DNA of 7,133 nucleotides. Source: Candidatus Halarchaeoplasma halalkaliphilum (lineage in GTDB: Archaea > Thermoplasmatota > Thermoplasmata > Halarchaeoplasmatales > Halarchaeoplasmataceae). The notes under the pieces were generated by a model. The model saw nothing but the letters and a program-made list of their open reading frames with translations, did not search any database and was not told where the DNA came from. Made by a program: the position numbers and the translations under genes. Where the stretch lies: positions 1-7,133 of the forward strand of contig SLLU01000030.1 of NCBI GenBank assembly GCA_007133925.1, read 5' to 3'. Positions 1 through 6,579 of the stretch are shown piece by piece (within the stretch, counting starts at the first letter, position 1; each line of letters opens with the position of its first letter).

Positions 1-3000
1 CTATAGTGGCCGCTGGAAACAGCGGACCGGGTTACACCACCGTAGGGGCACCGGGAACGGCAAAGAACGTTATCACCGTAGGCGGTTCCCAGAACTACAA
101 TCCCAACGCAGGATACAACGATCCTGAGTTGATGTACCTCTCCAGTTCCAGGGGTTGGACAACGGATAACAGGGTGAAACCGGATGTTATCGCCCCGGCC
201 CAGTACGTTACTTCAACCATGCCCGGAGGGGGATATGGCATCATGTCGGGAACATCCATGGCCACTCCCGCAGCGGCCGGAGCAGCTGCAGTCACTTACG
301 AGTGGTACCAGTCCCTATACCGTAGCGAACCCAGTCCGGCCATGGTTAGGGCCCTGCTCATAAACACCGCCACGGACATGGGCGGTAACACAGAGGGAAC
401 CATACCCAACAGGGACGAGGGATGGGGTATAGTGGATATATCCAAACTCAACAGACCTCTCGGGAACCCGGTACCCTTCTACTTGGCCGATCAGGAACAT
501 GTATTCACAGATAGTTTACAGGAAAACACACACAGTATCATGGTTGATAGGATGGAAGAACCCCTGAAATTCAGCCTGGTGTGGACTGACAAGGAAGCAC
601 CTGGAGGCACCGAAACCGGACGTTCATTGATAAACGATCTGGACCTTGAAGTTCAATCTCCATCCGGTCTGATCTACCGGGGAAATGCGTTCAGCGACGG
701 TTGGTCGGTTCCCGGTGGGGATGCAATGCCCATATTCGATCACAACAGCGACGGTTGGGACGATACCAATAACGTGGAGAACGTTTACATACCCGCAGAG
801 GACGTTGAACTCGGTGTTTATACAGTTCGCGTAAGAGCCCGGGTGATAGCGGACGACGCGGTGCAGCTTGGCTACAACAGTCAGGACTACGCCCTGGTGG
901 CATACAATGCCCTGGATGAAGTCCCGGGAACGCCCCCGTCGGTGGTGGTGAACGCCCCCGTCGGCGGTGAAACCCTTGAAGCGGGTACCCAGCAGGAGAT
1001 AAGTTGGACCGTTACACCCGGGGACGATCCCATACAGTACATACACCTGGCGTACAGCAGTGATGCCGGTTCCTTGTGGACACCCATTACCACCATAACC
1101 CCGGGACGCTCTGACAGCTTCACATGGGACGTACCCAACGTGCACAGTTCCGAGTGTTCTATCCGCGTCATCGCCGTTGATGAATTCGGACGTTCCGGAT
1201 TGAACTACAGTGCAGGGCTGTTCGAGATAATCGGTACAGAACCTGCACCCCCTGTAGCCTTGATGGTTGAGCATTCCGGAGTATTCTCCGGTCCCATCTT
1301 CCAGGACGATGTGGAAGGCGGTGATCTGGGTTACACAACTGGCCAGACATCGGGAGCCAGCGAATGGGGCATACGTACCCTTGGCGCCCAATCCGGTACC
1401 CATTCATGGGACTTCGGTAACGGTAATTACAACGACCCGGCCAGCGGAGGACTCAGCTGGCTCATCACACCCGGTATAGACCTCACCGGTGCTTCGGAAG
1501 GGAACCTGACCTTCTGGCACTGGAGGGATTTCGAGAGTGCTACCATGCTATGGGATGCGGGCAATCTCAAGATATCCACGGATAGTGTTGATGGTCCGTG
1601 GGAGCTTATCACGGATCCAATTCCGGATTACGATGGTCCCATAGAAAGTGGCTTCAGCAATCCCCTGGAGGGTGAACCCGGCTGGGGATACTCTGTAGGC
1701 TGGACACAGGTATTCGTTGACTTGGAGGACTACCTCGGTGAGACCGTATGGATACGATGGGATGCCGGTGTGGATAACTGGGGAACGACTAATCAGGGCT
1801 GGCGGATAGATGACATCGTGGTTTCGGCAACGATAGCTGATGATACAGGAGCGGATCACAATCTGATCTCCTGGGCTGCAAGCCCCGACGAGAACACCGG
1901 TGACATATCCCACTATAATCTCTACCGTTCGGAGTCACAAAACGGACCCTGGAACGAGAGCACACTCGTAGCCACCGTACCCGTAGGTAGTTCCACAAGT
2001 TACGAGTACATGGACTGGCACAAGGGCATGGCGGATACCGTTTACTGGTGGTACGTGGTACGTGCCGTGGGTACCAACGGTCGTGAGGAGCTAAACGAGG
2101 ATTCCCGGCAGGAACCCGGCGAGGGTATACCGCCCTCCATAACCATAACAACTCCCGAAGGCGGAGAAACATGGCATGCTTTCACCGAGGAAACAATATC
2201 ATGGATCGCCACAGAAAGTGATTCCCCTCTGGACTACGTGAACCTGTGGTACAGTATCGATGCGGGTGGTTCATGGATCAGCATAGACACCGGACTCGAC
2301 CCCGACGTGCCTTTCACCTGGAACATCCCCAATGTGCACTCCTCCGAAGCCATGATAAGGGCAAGGGTAGTGGACACCGTAGGGCGGTGGAATCAGACCT
2401 ACAGCGAACTGTTCGAAATAGTGGGCGTAGCCCCCACACCTCCGGAGGACATGGATGTTCAGCACCAGAGCGCACCCGGGGATTTCCTGGCATTCGTCAT
2501 ATACGACCCGATAGATCCCCCGAGACGTTCGGTGTGGTTCGAACACGACGATCCGGGAACCCTTAACTTCCTGGCACTCTGCACGGCGAGTAACTTCATA
2601 GCCGGTGCCGATTGGGTTGAGGATACATGGTACGGGTCCATGTTTGGTGGGGGCCTCTATACCATCGACGAGGACGACGGCGCCATGACCTACGTAGGCG
2701 ACACACCCGAATTCCACGGTCTTGCCTACGACGATTCCACGGGGATACTGTACGGTAACACCGTCAACTCCCTGTACACCATCGATCCCTCCGATGGTTC
2801 GTCCACCCTGGTGGGCGGATTCGGCGGACCGGACCTGATGATCGGCATGGCTTCCGACGGGAACGGGAACCTCTATGGTATCGACCTGGGTGCGGATGCA
2901 CTCTACTCCATCGATCCTTCCACAGGTGCGGCCACGATCATCGGCCCCCTGGGTAACGCTATCAACTTCGCACAGGACATAGCCTACGACAGGAACACGG

Positions 3001-3944
3001 GGGTACTTTACCACGCCGCATATCTGTCTGCTGCCCCCTCGGGTCTCTACACCATAGATACGGATACCGGGGCCCATACGCTGGTCGATAACTTTGAGAA
3101 CGGTGCCGAGGTTTCCGGATTCGCCATACCCCTCAGCCTGGGTGGTGACGAGCACAATCTCATCACCTGGAATCGCAGCCTGAGCGATGATGTGAGTCAT
3201 TACAACATATATCGTTCCGAGAGTCGAACCGGTCCGTGGGACGAGACCACTCAAGTTGCGTCCGTATCTGGTACCCGTTCCTGGGATCACCAGTACATCG
3301 ATCCCAACAAGGGCCTGGCTGACGATATATTCTGGTGGTACGTGGTGCGAGCAGTGGATATCAACGGTCTCGAGGAGCAGAACGAGGACGCCGTCCAGGA
3401 ACCCGGAGCAACACAGCTCACCATGTCCATCTCTCTCTTTTCGGACATAGGCAATAACGGATGGAACTTCGTATCGTTCAACCTGGAAGCCAGCAGCACC
3501 AATCTTGTGGATATACTGGAGCACAGCGAACACGGTATCTCGGGCAACTACGATAGGTTGATGTATTACAACTCGGCTTCGGGAGAATGGCTCACATACG
3601 TGCACGGCAGACCTGAACATTACAACAACCTGCACTCTTGGGACCACACCATGGGCATATGGCTACGGGTCAACGCAGACTGTGTGCTAATAATACAGGG
3701 TACCCAGCCCGGAAATACATCCATCACGTTACGTCCCGGTTGGAACATGGTGGGTATGCCCAGTTCAACAGCAGGGAACCATGGACTCCCTTCGGAAGTG
3801 AGCAACATAGGGTACTTCGATGCCTCCCAGGGATACAATGTGGCGTACGATTCGGATCCGTCAACCTTCGAATTCCTGCCTAGACAGGGATACTGGCTGT
3901 ATAACGGTGCCAGCGAGAACGTTGTGTGGACCTTGGGATACTGA
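1..3944 (+). CDS. Secreted multidomain subtilisin-family (S8) serine protease, 5'-truncated
   Basis: This is a large extracellular serine endopeptidase entering from the left edge; the frame is open through codon ATA at 3-5. GTG at 6 is an internal Val codon, not the start. Numbering from that codon, AAGNSGP holds the oxyanion-hole Asn5 and GTSMATP the nucleophile Ser84 (255-257). The catalytic Asp and His and any signal peptide lie upstream of the window. Domains in order: rest of the S8 domain (1 to about 147); a beta-sandwich like the C-terminal domain of KP-43 proteases (about 155-302, with NDLDLEV at 210-216 and an Asp/Asn-rich probable calcium loop near 245-256); an Ig-like domain (311-410); an FN3 interrupted by a jelly-roll module (413-706); a second Ig-like domain (709-807); a second FN3 interrupted by LYTID repeats (810-1136); and a duplicated GWN domain (about 1150-1312). 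No C-terminal membrane anchor or sorting signal is visible, so the protein is probably released or held non-covalently. NXS/T sites such as N650, N796 and N1237 could be glycosylated. The protease call is firm; the domain edges are approximate. Confidence 0.93.
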   Translation, partial: IVAAGNSGPGYTTVGAPGTAKNVITVGGSQNYNPNAGYNDPELMYLSSSRGWTTDNRVKPDVIAPAQYVTSTMPGGGYGIMSGTSMATPAAAGAAAVTYEWYQSLYRSEPSPAMVRALLINTATDMGGNTEGTIPNRDEGWGIVDISKLNRPLGNPVPFYLADQEHVFTDSLQENTHSIMVDRMEEPLKFSLVWTDKEAPGGTETGRSLINDLDLEVQSPSGLIYRGNAFSDGWSVPGGDAMPIFDHNSDGWDDTNNVENVYIPAEDVELGVYTVRVRARVIADDAVQLGYNSQDYALVAYNALDEVPGTPPSVVVNAPVGGETLEAGTQQEISWTVTPGDDPIQYIHLAYSSDAGSLWTPITTITPGRSDSFTWDVPNVHSSECSIRVIAVDEFGRSGLNYSAGLFEIIGTEPAPPVALMVEHSGVFSGPIFQDDVEGGDLGYTTGQTSGASEWGIRTLGAQSGTHSWDFGNGNYNDPASGGLSWLITPGIDLTGASEGNLTFWHWRDFESATMLWDAGNLKISTDSVDGPWELITDPIPDYDGPIESGFSNPLEGEPGWGYSVGWTQVFVDLEDYLGETVWIRWDAGVDNWGTTNQGWRIDDIVVSATIADDTGADHNLISWAASPDENTGDISHYNLYRSESQNGPWNESTLVATVPVGSSTSYEYMDWHKGMADTVYWWYVVRAVGTNGREELNEDSRQEPGEGIPPSITITTPEGGETWHAFTEETISWIATESDSPLDYVNLWYSIDAGGSWISIDTGLDPDVPFTWNIPNVHSSEAMIRARVVDTVGRWNQTYSELFEIVGVAPTPPEDMDVQHQSAPGDFLAFVIYDPIDPPRRSVWFEHDDPGTLNFLALCTASNFIAGADWVEDTWYGSMFGGGLYTIDEDDGAMTYVGDTPEFHGLAYDDSTGILYGNTVNSLYTIDPSDGSSTLVGGFGGPDLMIGMASDGNGNLYGIDLGADALYSIDPSTGAATIIGPLGNAINFAQDIAYDRNTGVLYHAAYLSAAPSGLYTIDTDTGAHTLVDNFENGAEVSGFAIPLSLGGDEHNLITWNRSLSDDVSHYNIYRSESRTGPWDETTQVASVSGTRSWDHQYIDPNKGLADDIFWWYVVRAVDINGLEEQNEDAVQEPGATQLTMSISLFSDIGNNGWNFVSFNLEASSTNLVDILEHSEHGISGNYDRLMYYNSASGEWLTYVHGRPEHYNNLHSWDHTMGIWLRVNADCVLIIQGTQPGNTSITLRPGWNMVGMPSSTAGNHGLPSEVSNIGYFDASQGYNVAYDSDPSTFEFLPRQGYWLYNGASENVVWTLGY
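936..2123 (+). repeat. Protease tandem unit A: Ig-like domain plus FN3 with jelly-roll insert
   Basis: This is the first copy of a two-part protein repeat. It starts with an Ig-like domain marked by PVGGETLEAG, EISW, SSDAG and VPNVHSSE. A proline-rich strand, PAPPVALMVEH (about 1242-1280), follows. The insert at about 1284-1841 resembles choice-of-anchor J/MAM-type jelly rolls: it has SWLITPGIDL and LTFWHW early and GWRIDDIVVS at its end. The FN3 body resumes at DHNLISW (1854) and runs through HYNLYRSES, GPW and WWYVVRAV. Unit B repeats the same order with clear protein similarity, while the DNA copies have diverged, so the duplication is old. The fold names come from sequence motifs only. 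Confidence 0.75.
2130..3413 (+). repeat. Protease tandem unit B: Ig-like domain plus FN3 with propeller-like insert
   Basis: This is the second copy of the protein repeat. The Ig-like half carries PEGGETWHAF, TISW, SIDAGGSW and IPNVHSSE, matching unit A strand for strand and ending in LFEIVG. The strand PTPPEDMDVQH (about 2433-2471) matches PAPPVALMVEH of unit A. The insert (about 2475-3140) is unrelated to the one in unit A and consists of LYTID-type repeats. The FN3 body resumes at DEHNLITW (3147) and includes HYNIYRSES, GPWDE, a KGLADD loop and WWYVVRAV. The inserts differ while the flanking domains match, so the inserted modules were gained or swapped separately from the surrounding repeat. 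Confidence 0.75.
2655..3059 (+). repeat. Four LY(T/S)ID beta-propeller-like repeats inside the protease
   Basis: Four copies of the motif LY-T/S-ID begin at 2655, 2772, 2901 and 3045, spaced 39, 43 and 48 residues apart. Each is followed by a short acidic turn (such as DPSDG, DPSTG or DTDTG) and a hydrophobic strand (TLVG, TIIG, TLVD). The strands GLAYDDSTGILYG and DIAYDRNTGVLYH fall between them. This period and pattern are typical of beta-propeller blades. Four visible motifs are few for a closed propeller, so more divergent blades may lie before 2655, where the sequence is harder to align. Such modules usually bind other molecules; no ligand can be read from the sequence. Confidence 0.65.
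3453..3941 (+). repeat. C-terminal GWN-type domain made of two similar halves
   Basis: The last 160 or so residues of the protease form two related halves. In order, half one has GWNFVSFNL, then LMYYNSASGEW, then MGIWLRVNADCVLIIQG. Half two has GWNMVGMPS, then IGYFDASQGYN, then QGYWLYNGASENVVWTLG. Each half runs from a GWN strand through an aromatic YY/YF turn to a G-aromatic-WL strand and a final hydrophobic strand. From memory, domains of this style end many secreted proteins of uncultured Thermoplasmata. They may help surface attachment or complete folding; the role is unknown. Confidence 0.65.
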
Positions 3945-3951
3945 AAATAAA

Positions 3952-3973
3952 CCCTTTCCCCTCTCTTTTTTTT
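3952..3973 (+). terminator. Pyrimidine-rich transcription terminator after the protease gene
   Basis: A 22-base run made only of C and T begins 8 bases after the protease stop codon and ends in eight T residues (3966-3973). No convincing hairpin precedes it. Archaeal RNA polymerase commonly terminates at U-rich tracts without a stem, so this fits an intrinsic archaeal terminator and separates the protease from the next gene. Confidence 0.7.
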
Positions 3974-3974
3974 G

Positions 3975-3990
3975 ACGAAAAACTTTAATT
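3975..3990 (+). promoter_or_regulatory. BRE plus TATA promoter of the nucleotide-sugar dehydrogenase
   Basis: An A-rich BRE-like stretch (3975-3982) is followed directly by the TATA-like box CTTTAATT (3983-3990). With the usual archaeal spacing of about 26 bases from the box centre, transcription would begin near 4013. That leaves a leader of roughly 11 bases before the GTG start at 4024. Confidence 0.6.
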
Positions 3991-4013
3991 CCTATCCGTG
4001 ATTTCAACTGCCC

Positions 4014-4017
4014 GGTG
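4014..4017 (+). promoter_or_regulatory. Ribosome binding site supporting GTG start at 4024
   Basis: GGTG, the core of an archaeal Shine-Dalgarno sequence, lies six bases before GTG at 4024. Later in-frame ATG codons at 4039 and 4048 have weaker upstream sequence. They would still keep the whole nucleotide-binding fold, so the start remains open. Confidence 0.5.
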
Positions 4018-4023
4018 CTGTAA

Positions 4024-5283
4024 GTGACACTTGAAGATATGGGAAACATGATAGTCGAAGGAAATACAAGGGTAGGTATAGTGGGTCTAGGATATGTTGG
4101 GGTGCCCCTGGCCAGAGCGTTCTCCCGGCACCTTAACGTCATAGGCTTCGATGTGGACCCGGGAAAAATAGCCGGGTTGAAGGAAGGATTGCCCGGTGTG
4201 GAACTCAGCAGCGACCCGGCTATTCTTAAGAAGGCTGACCTCATCATAGTGTGCGTTCCCACACCGGTACGCAGGACAAAGGAGCCGGACCTGAGTTACT
4301 TACTGTCCGCATCTAAAACAGTGGGAGGGGTCATGAAAAGGGGCTCTCTGGTGGTTTACGAGAGCACGGTTTACCCCGGTGTTACCGAGGACATATGCTT
4401 ACCCGTCCTGGAAGAGGCCAGCGGTATGAAGTGCGGTGAGGACTTCCACGTGGGCTATTCTCCGGAAAGGGTGAACCCGGGTGATCTTGAACACGATATA
4501 GACGGTATCACAAAGGTGGTGGCCGGTTCCACACCTGATGTGAGCCGGGTGCTGGAAAAACTCTACTCCCTGGTCACAGATGTGTACGTTGCGGAAAGCA
4601 TAAAGGTGGCCGAGGCCGCCAAGGTGATAGAGAACGTTCAGAGGGACCTGAACATAGCACTTGTGAACGAACTGTCAATGATATTCTCCCGCATGGGCAT
4701 AGACACCCGTGCCGTACTGGATGCCGCCGATACCAAATGGAACTTCCATCGGTACTCCCCGGGCATGGTGGGTGGTCACTGCATTCCCGTGGACCCCTAC
4801 TATCTGGTTTACAAGGCCCAGGAACTGGACCATCACCCCAGGGTCATACTGGCAGGAAGGGCCATAAACGATCACATGCCCAAACACGTTGCCTGGGAGA
4901 CCGTTAAGGCCATGAACCGAAGGGGCAAGCACATCAAAGGCTCCTCGGTGCTGGTCATGGGCCTAACCTACAAGGAGAACGTTCCCGATACCCGGGAATC
5001 ACCCGCCAGAGGCCTGATAAAAGAGTTGAAGGAGTTCGAGGTGGATGTTTACGGCCATGACCCTCTCCTGTCCGACCGGGAGATAGAGGGCTTCGGGGCC
5101 AAACCCAGGGGTCTTGAGGGTCCCAAGGTGGACTGCATAGTGATCACGGTGGGTCACGATGCATTTCTAAAATTGTCTCCCGAGGACCTCAAAGAGCGCA
5201 TGAACCAGGACCCGGTCCTGGTGGACATCCGTGGACTCTTTAGCCGGCAGGAGTGCCAGTCCATGGAATACGTCACCCTATAG
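4024..5283 (+). CDS. UDP-sugar 6-dehydrogenase (UDP-GlcNAc/GalNAc-type, TviB/WbpA/WbpO-like)
   Basis: This cytoplasmic enzyme oxidises C6 of a UDP-hexose or UDP-N-acetylhexosamine to the uronic acid, using two NAD+. The product feeds surface polysaccharide or N-glycan synthesis. At 419 residues it has the usual family length. The N-terminal Rossmann fold shows GLGYVG (21-26) and Asp43 for the NAD ribose. GYSPERVNPGD carries Glu148. The helix AEAAKVIEN carries the conserved catalytic-region Lys200. GGHCIPVDPYY carries the nucleophile Cys253. The C-terminal UDP-binding domain includes GLTYKENVPDTRESP with Lys317, Asp322 and Arg324. The wording around SPERVNPGD and TKWNFHRYSPGMVGGHCI resembles the N-acetylhexosaminuronate branch (TviB, WbpA, WbpO) more than classic UDP-glucose dehydrogenase, but the exact substrate is not settled by motifs. 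The GTG start is preferred for its GGTG site. No epimerase or glycosyltransferase accompanies it here; it has its own promoter and its stop overlaps that of the convergent hydrolase gene. Confidence 0.93.
   Translation: MTLEDMGNMIVEGNTRVGIVGLGYVGVPLARAFSRHLNVIGFDVDPGKIAGLKEGLPGVELSSDPAILKKADLIIVCVPTPVRRTKEPDLSYLLSASKTVGGVMKRGSLVVYESTVYPGVTEDICLPVLEEASGMKCGEDFHVGYSPERVNPGDLEHDIDGITKVVAGSTPDVSRVLEKLYSLVTDVYVAESIKVAEAAKVIENVQRDLNIALVNELSMIFSRMGIDTRAVLDAADTKWNFHRYSPGMVGGHCIPVDPYYLVYKAQELDHHPRVILAGRAINDHMPKHVAWETVKAMNRRGKHIKGSSVLVMGLTYKENVPDTRESPARGLIKELKEFEVDVYGHDPLLSDREIEGFGAKPRGLEGPKVDCIVITVGHDAFLKLSPEDLKERMNQDPVLVDIRGLFSRQECQSMEYVTL
5278..5283. other. Shared palindromic stop site CTATAG of two convergent genes
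   Basis: CTATAG reads the same on both strands. On the + strand its last three bases are the TAG stop of the dehydrogenase. On the - strand the same three letters end the dimethylargininase gene. The two coding regions therefore overlap by exactly six bases, leaving no intergenic space for either terminator, so the transcripts must overlap as antisense pairs. Confidence 0.95.
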
Positions 5284-6084
5284 ATCCCTGTAGTATGGCA
5301 GTATGGGACAGGTCACACCTGCATCCCCCTTCCAGAACTCGGACAGGTTCGTGGTCACCGTGGTGAATCCGTTCTCTTCCAGTATCTTCTCGGTTTCCGG
5401 GTAGGCGTCGGGCATGAGTATGTTTTTGTTCCCCAGGTAGAGCATGTTGATGGGTTTGTTCTCGTACCTGGAGTCCTGTTTTTCCGGGATCTCCACCAGG
5501 TCGAAACCCTGGAAGTAATCCCTGTCAACTATGCTAGGGCAGATGGCAAGTGTACCCTTTCCTATGAAGTTCACTCCCGAGAGCAGGTGGAACACCTTCT
5601 CCACCGGGACCTTAACAAGATCCGCATCGGGAAAGTGCTCTGCGAGCTGGTTCACACCCTTGGTGTTTGTCCTCTGGGAGATGCCCACGAAGACCGTGTC
5701 CCTGTCGGTCACCAGTATGTCTCCCCCTTCCAGCGTTCCCGGGGCCTTTATCTCCTCCAACCGGTATCCGCCGCTCTCCAGCTTTTCCGCAACCAGTTTT
5801 TCCTCTCCCCTCCTGGAAGGCTCCCCGAACCTGCACAGCACCGCCGTACCGCTCTTTTCTCCCACCAGGGCGGTGTCCTGGACGAATACGCTGTCCGGGT
5901 ACTCTTCGTCAACGGGCAGCACGTCCACCTGGATACCGTGTTCCCGGAGTAACCTCAAGTATTCGTCGTGCTGCTGTCTTGCGGTGAAAACGTCTATGGT
6001 GTGATGTTCGGGATTCTTGGAAACGCAGTCAACGTAACTGTTTCCGGGTGGTGTGACGACCACCCTGTTGAATGTTCTGTCCAT
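5278..6084 (-). CDS. ddaH: Dimethylargininase (DDAH)-family guanidino hydrolase
   Basis: This family of the amidinotransferase/arginine deiminase superfamily hydrolyses N-omega-methylated arginine to citrulline and methylamines; it is cytoplasmic. The 268 residues match DDAH (about 255-285) and are much shorter than arginine deiminase (about 400) or agmatine deiminase (about 350). Landmarks in order: VTPPGNSYVDCVS at the N terminus, DSVFVQDTALV (64-74), GEPSRRGEEK (87-96), GTLEGGDILV (116-125) with Glu119, GISQRTNTKG (134-143), FHLLSGVNF (165-173) with general base His166, and DAGVTCPIL (254-262) with nucleophile Cys259. Two positions depart from the family patterns I recall: Gln69 where FVED is usual, and Leu168 where LHLK is usual. 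These could shift substrate preference. ATG at 6084 is chosen because a TATA box lies about 26 bases upstream and the N terminus aligns with the family. The role in an archaeon is unclear; methylarginine turnover or another guanidino substrate are options. Confidence 0.88.
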   Translation of the reverse strand: MDRTFNRVVVTPPGNSYVDCVSKNPEHHTIDVFTARQQHDEYLRLLREHGIQVDVLPVDEEYPDSVFVQDTALVGEKSGTAVLCRFGEPSRRGEEKLVAEKLESGGYRLEEIKAPGTLEGGDILVTDRDTVFVGISQRTNTKGVNQLAEHFPDADLVKVPVEKVFHLLSGVNFIGKGTLAICPSIVDRDYFQGFDLVEIPEKQDSRYENKPINMLYLGNKNILMPDAYPETEKILEENGFTTVTTNLSEFWKGDAGVTCPILPYYRDL

Positions 6085-6106
6085 GTTTCCATAGATGTCA
6101 AGGGAA

Positions 6107-6114
6107 GATATAAG
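6107..6114 (-). promoter_or_regulatory. TATA box of the DDAH-family gene (leaderless)
   Basis: Read on the - strand this is CTTATATC. Its centre is about 26 bases from the A of the ATG at 6084, so transcription should start at or within a base or two of the start codon. No Shine-Dalgarno sequence precedes that ATG, which agrees with a leaderless mRNA. Confidence 0.65.
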
Positions 6115-6162
6115 GATATCTCAAAGAAGAAAATCGGTTACCTGGACTACTTGACCCCACAT

Positions 6163-6170
6163 CTTTTTAT
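6163..6170 (+). promoter_or_regulatory. TATA box of the SemiSWEET gene (leaderless)
   Basis: CTTTTTAT is centred about 26 bases before the A of ATG 6193, again placing the transcription start at the start codon. No clear Shine-Dalgarno sequence is present in front of the ATG. Together with the opposite box at 6107-6114 it makes a divergent promoter pair with 48 bases between the boxes. Confidence 0.65.
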
Positions 6171-6192
6171 CTTGTTATACATACCAACCGGT

Positions 6193-6462
6193 ATGAACGG
6201 GTCCACCATAGTCGGATTGACGGCGGCAGCCTGCACCACAGCTGCCTTCATCCCTCAGGCGGTGAAGGTCATCGGGACCAGGGACACCAGAAGCCTATCC
6301 TTGCCCATGTACGTCATATTCACCTTTGGCATATTTCTGTGGCTGATCTATGGCTTACTTATCAGGGACTACCCGATCATGGTCGCTAACGTGATCACCC
6401 TTGCTTTTTCTTCGGTCATACTGGTATCCATCCTGAGGTACCGGCACGGCACCGGTCCGTGA
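6193..6462 (+). CDS. SemiSWEET (MtN3/PQ-loop) sugar transporter
   Basis: SemiSWEETs are small membrane proteins that work as dimers and move sugars down their gradient. This one has 89 residues, the usual length, with three predicted membrane helices at about 5-25, 39-57 and 62-82. The PQ-loop motif FIPQ sits at 19-22 (Pro21, Gln22), followed by the typical loop TRDTRSLSLPMY. Trp50 and Asn66 have the same 16-residue spacing as the substrate-pocket Trp48 and Asn64 that I recall from the Leptospira SemiSWEET. The reading frame is open further upstream, but an upstream start would run into the DDAH gene and add a non-membrane tail. ATG 6193 gives the canonical N terminus and lies at the correct distance from a TATA box. 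The gene is divergent from the DDAH gene and shares its control region. The sugar carried cannot be read from the sequence. Confidence 0.93.
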   Translation: MNGSTIVGLTAAACTTAAFIPQAVKVIGTRDTRSLSLPMYVIFTFGIFLWLIYGLLIRDYPIMVANVITLAFSSVILVSILRYRHGTGP

Positions 6463-6579
6463 TCCCTATGGGATATCACAGAAGCTCTCTTTAACTGCCG
6501 CATACCCTTCGTTCTCAGATAGGAGTATCTCTCTAGGTTATACAGTGTTTTCACCAAGCGTGAGCGTTTTAAGGTGTTT

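Noticed and set aside
1..6. CTATAG at the first six bases, identical to the shared stop palindrome
   Set aside because: It is read in another frame as internal codons of the protease (ATA GTG), so the match is chance.
624..1403. Open frame of 259 codons on the - strand inside the protease gene
   Set aside because: Its translation has no domain-like pattern, and the + strand frame encodes clear KP-43-type and Ig-like domains.
2271..3647. Long open frame of 458 codons on the - strand inside the protease gene
   Set aside because: It lies wholly opposite the protease coding region, has a low-complexity Val/Gly/Ile-rich translation with no recognisable motif, and no promoter; it mirrors the codon pattern of the + strand gene.
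5968..6192. Upstream extension of the SemiSWEET frame
   Set aside because: It would overlap the start of the DDAH gene, adds a tail that family members lack, and ignores the TATA box placed correctly for ATG 6193.
6462..6474. Short inverted repeat ATCCC-TAT-GGGAT at the SemiSWEET stop codon
   Set aside because: Only five pairs with a three-base loop and no following T-run, so it is not a convincing terminator.
6517..6530. Inverted repeat AGATA-GGAG-TATCT in the gap after SemiSWEET
   Set aside because: The stem is five weak pairs, with no T-run and no neighbouring feature to support a function. The rest of the 6463-6579 gap showed no tRNA or small gene.
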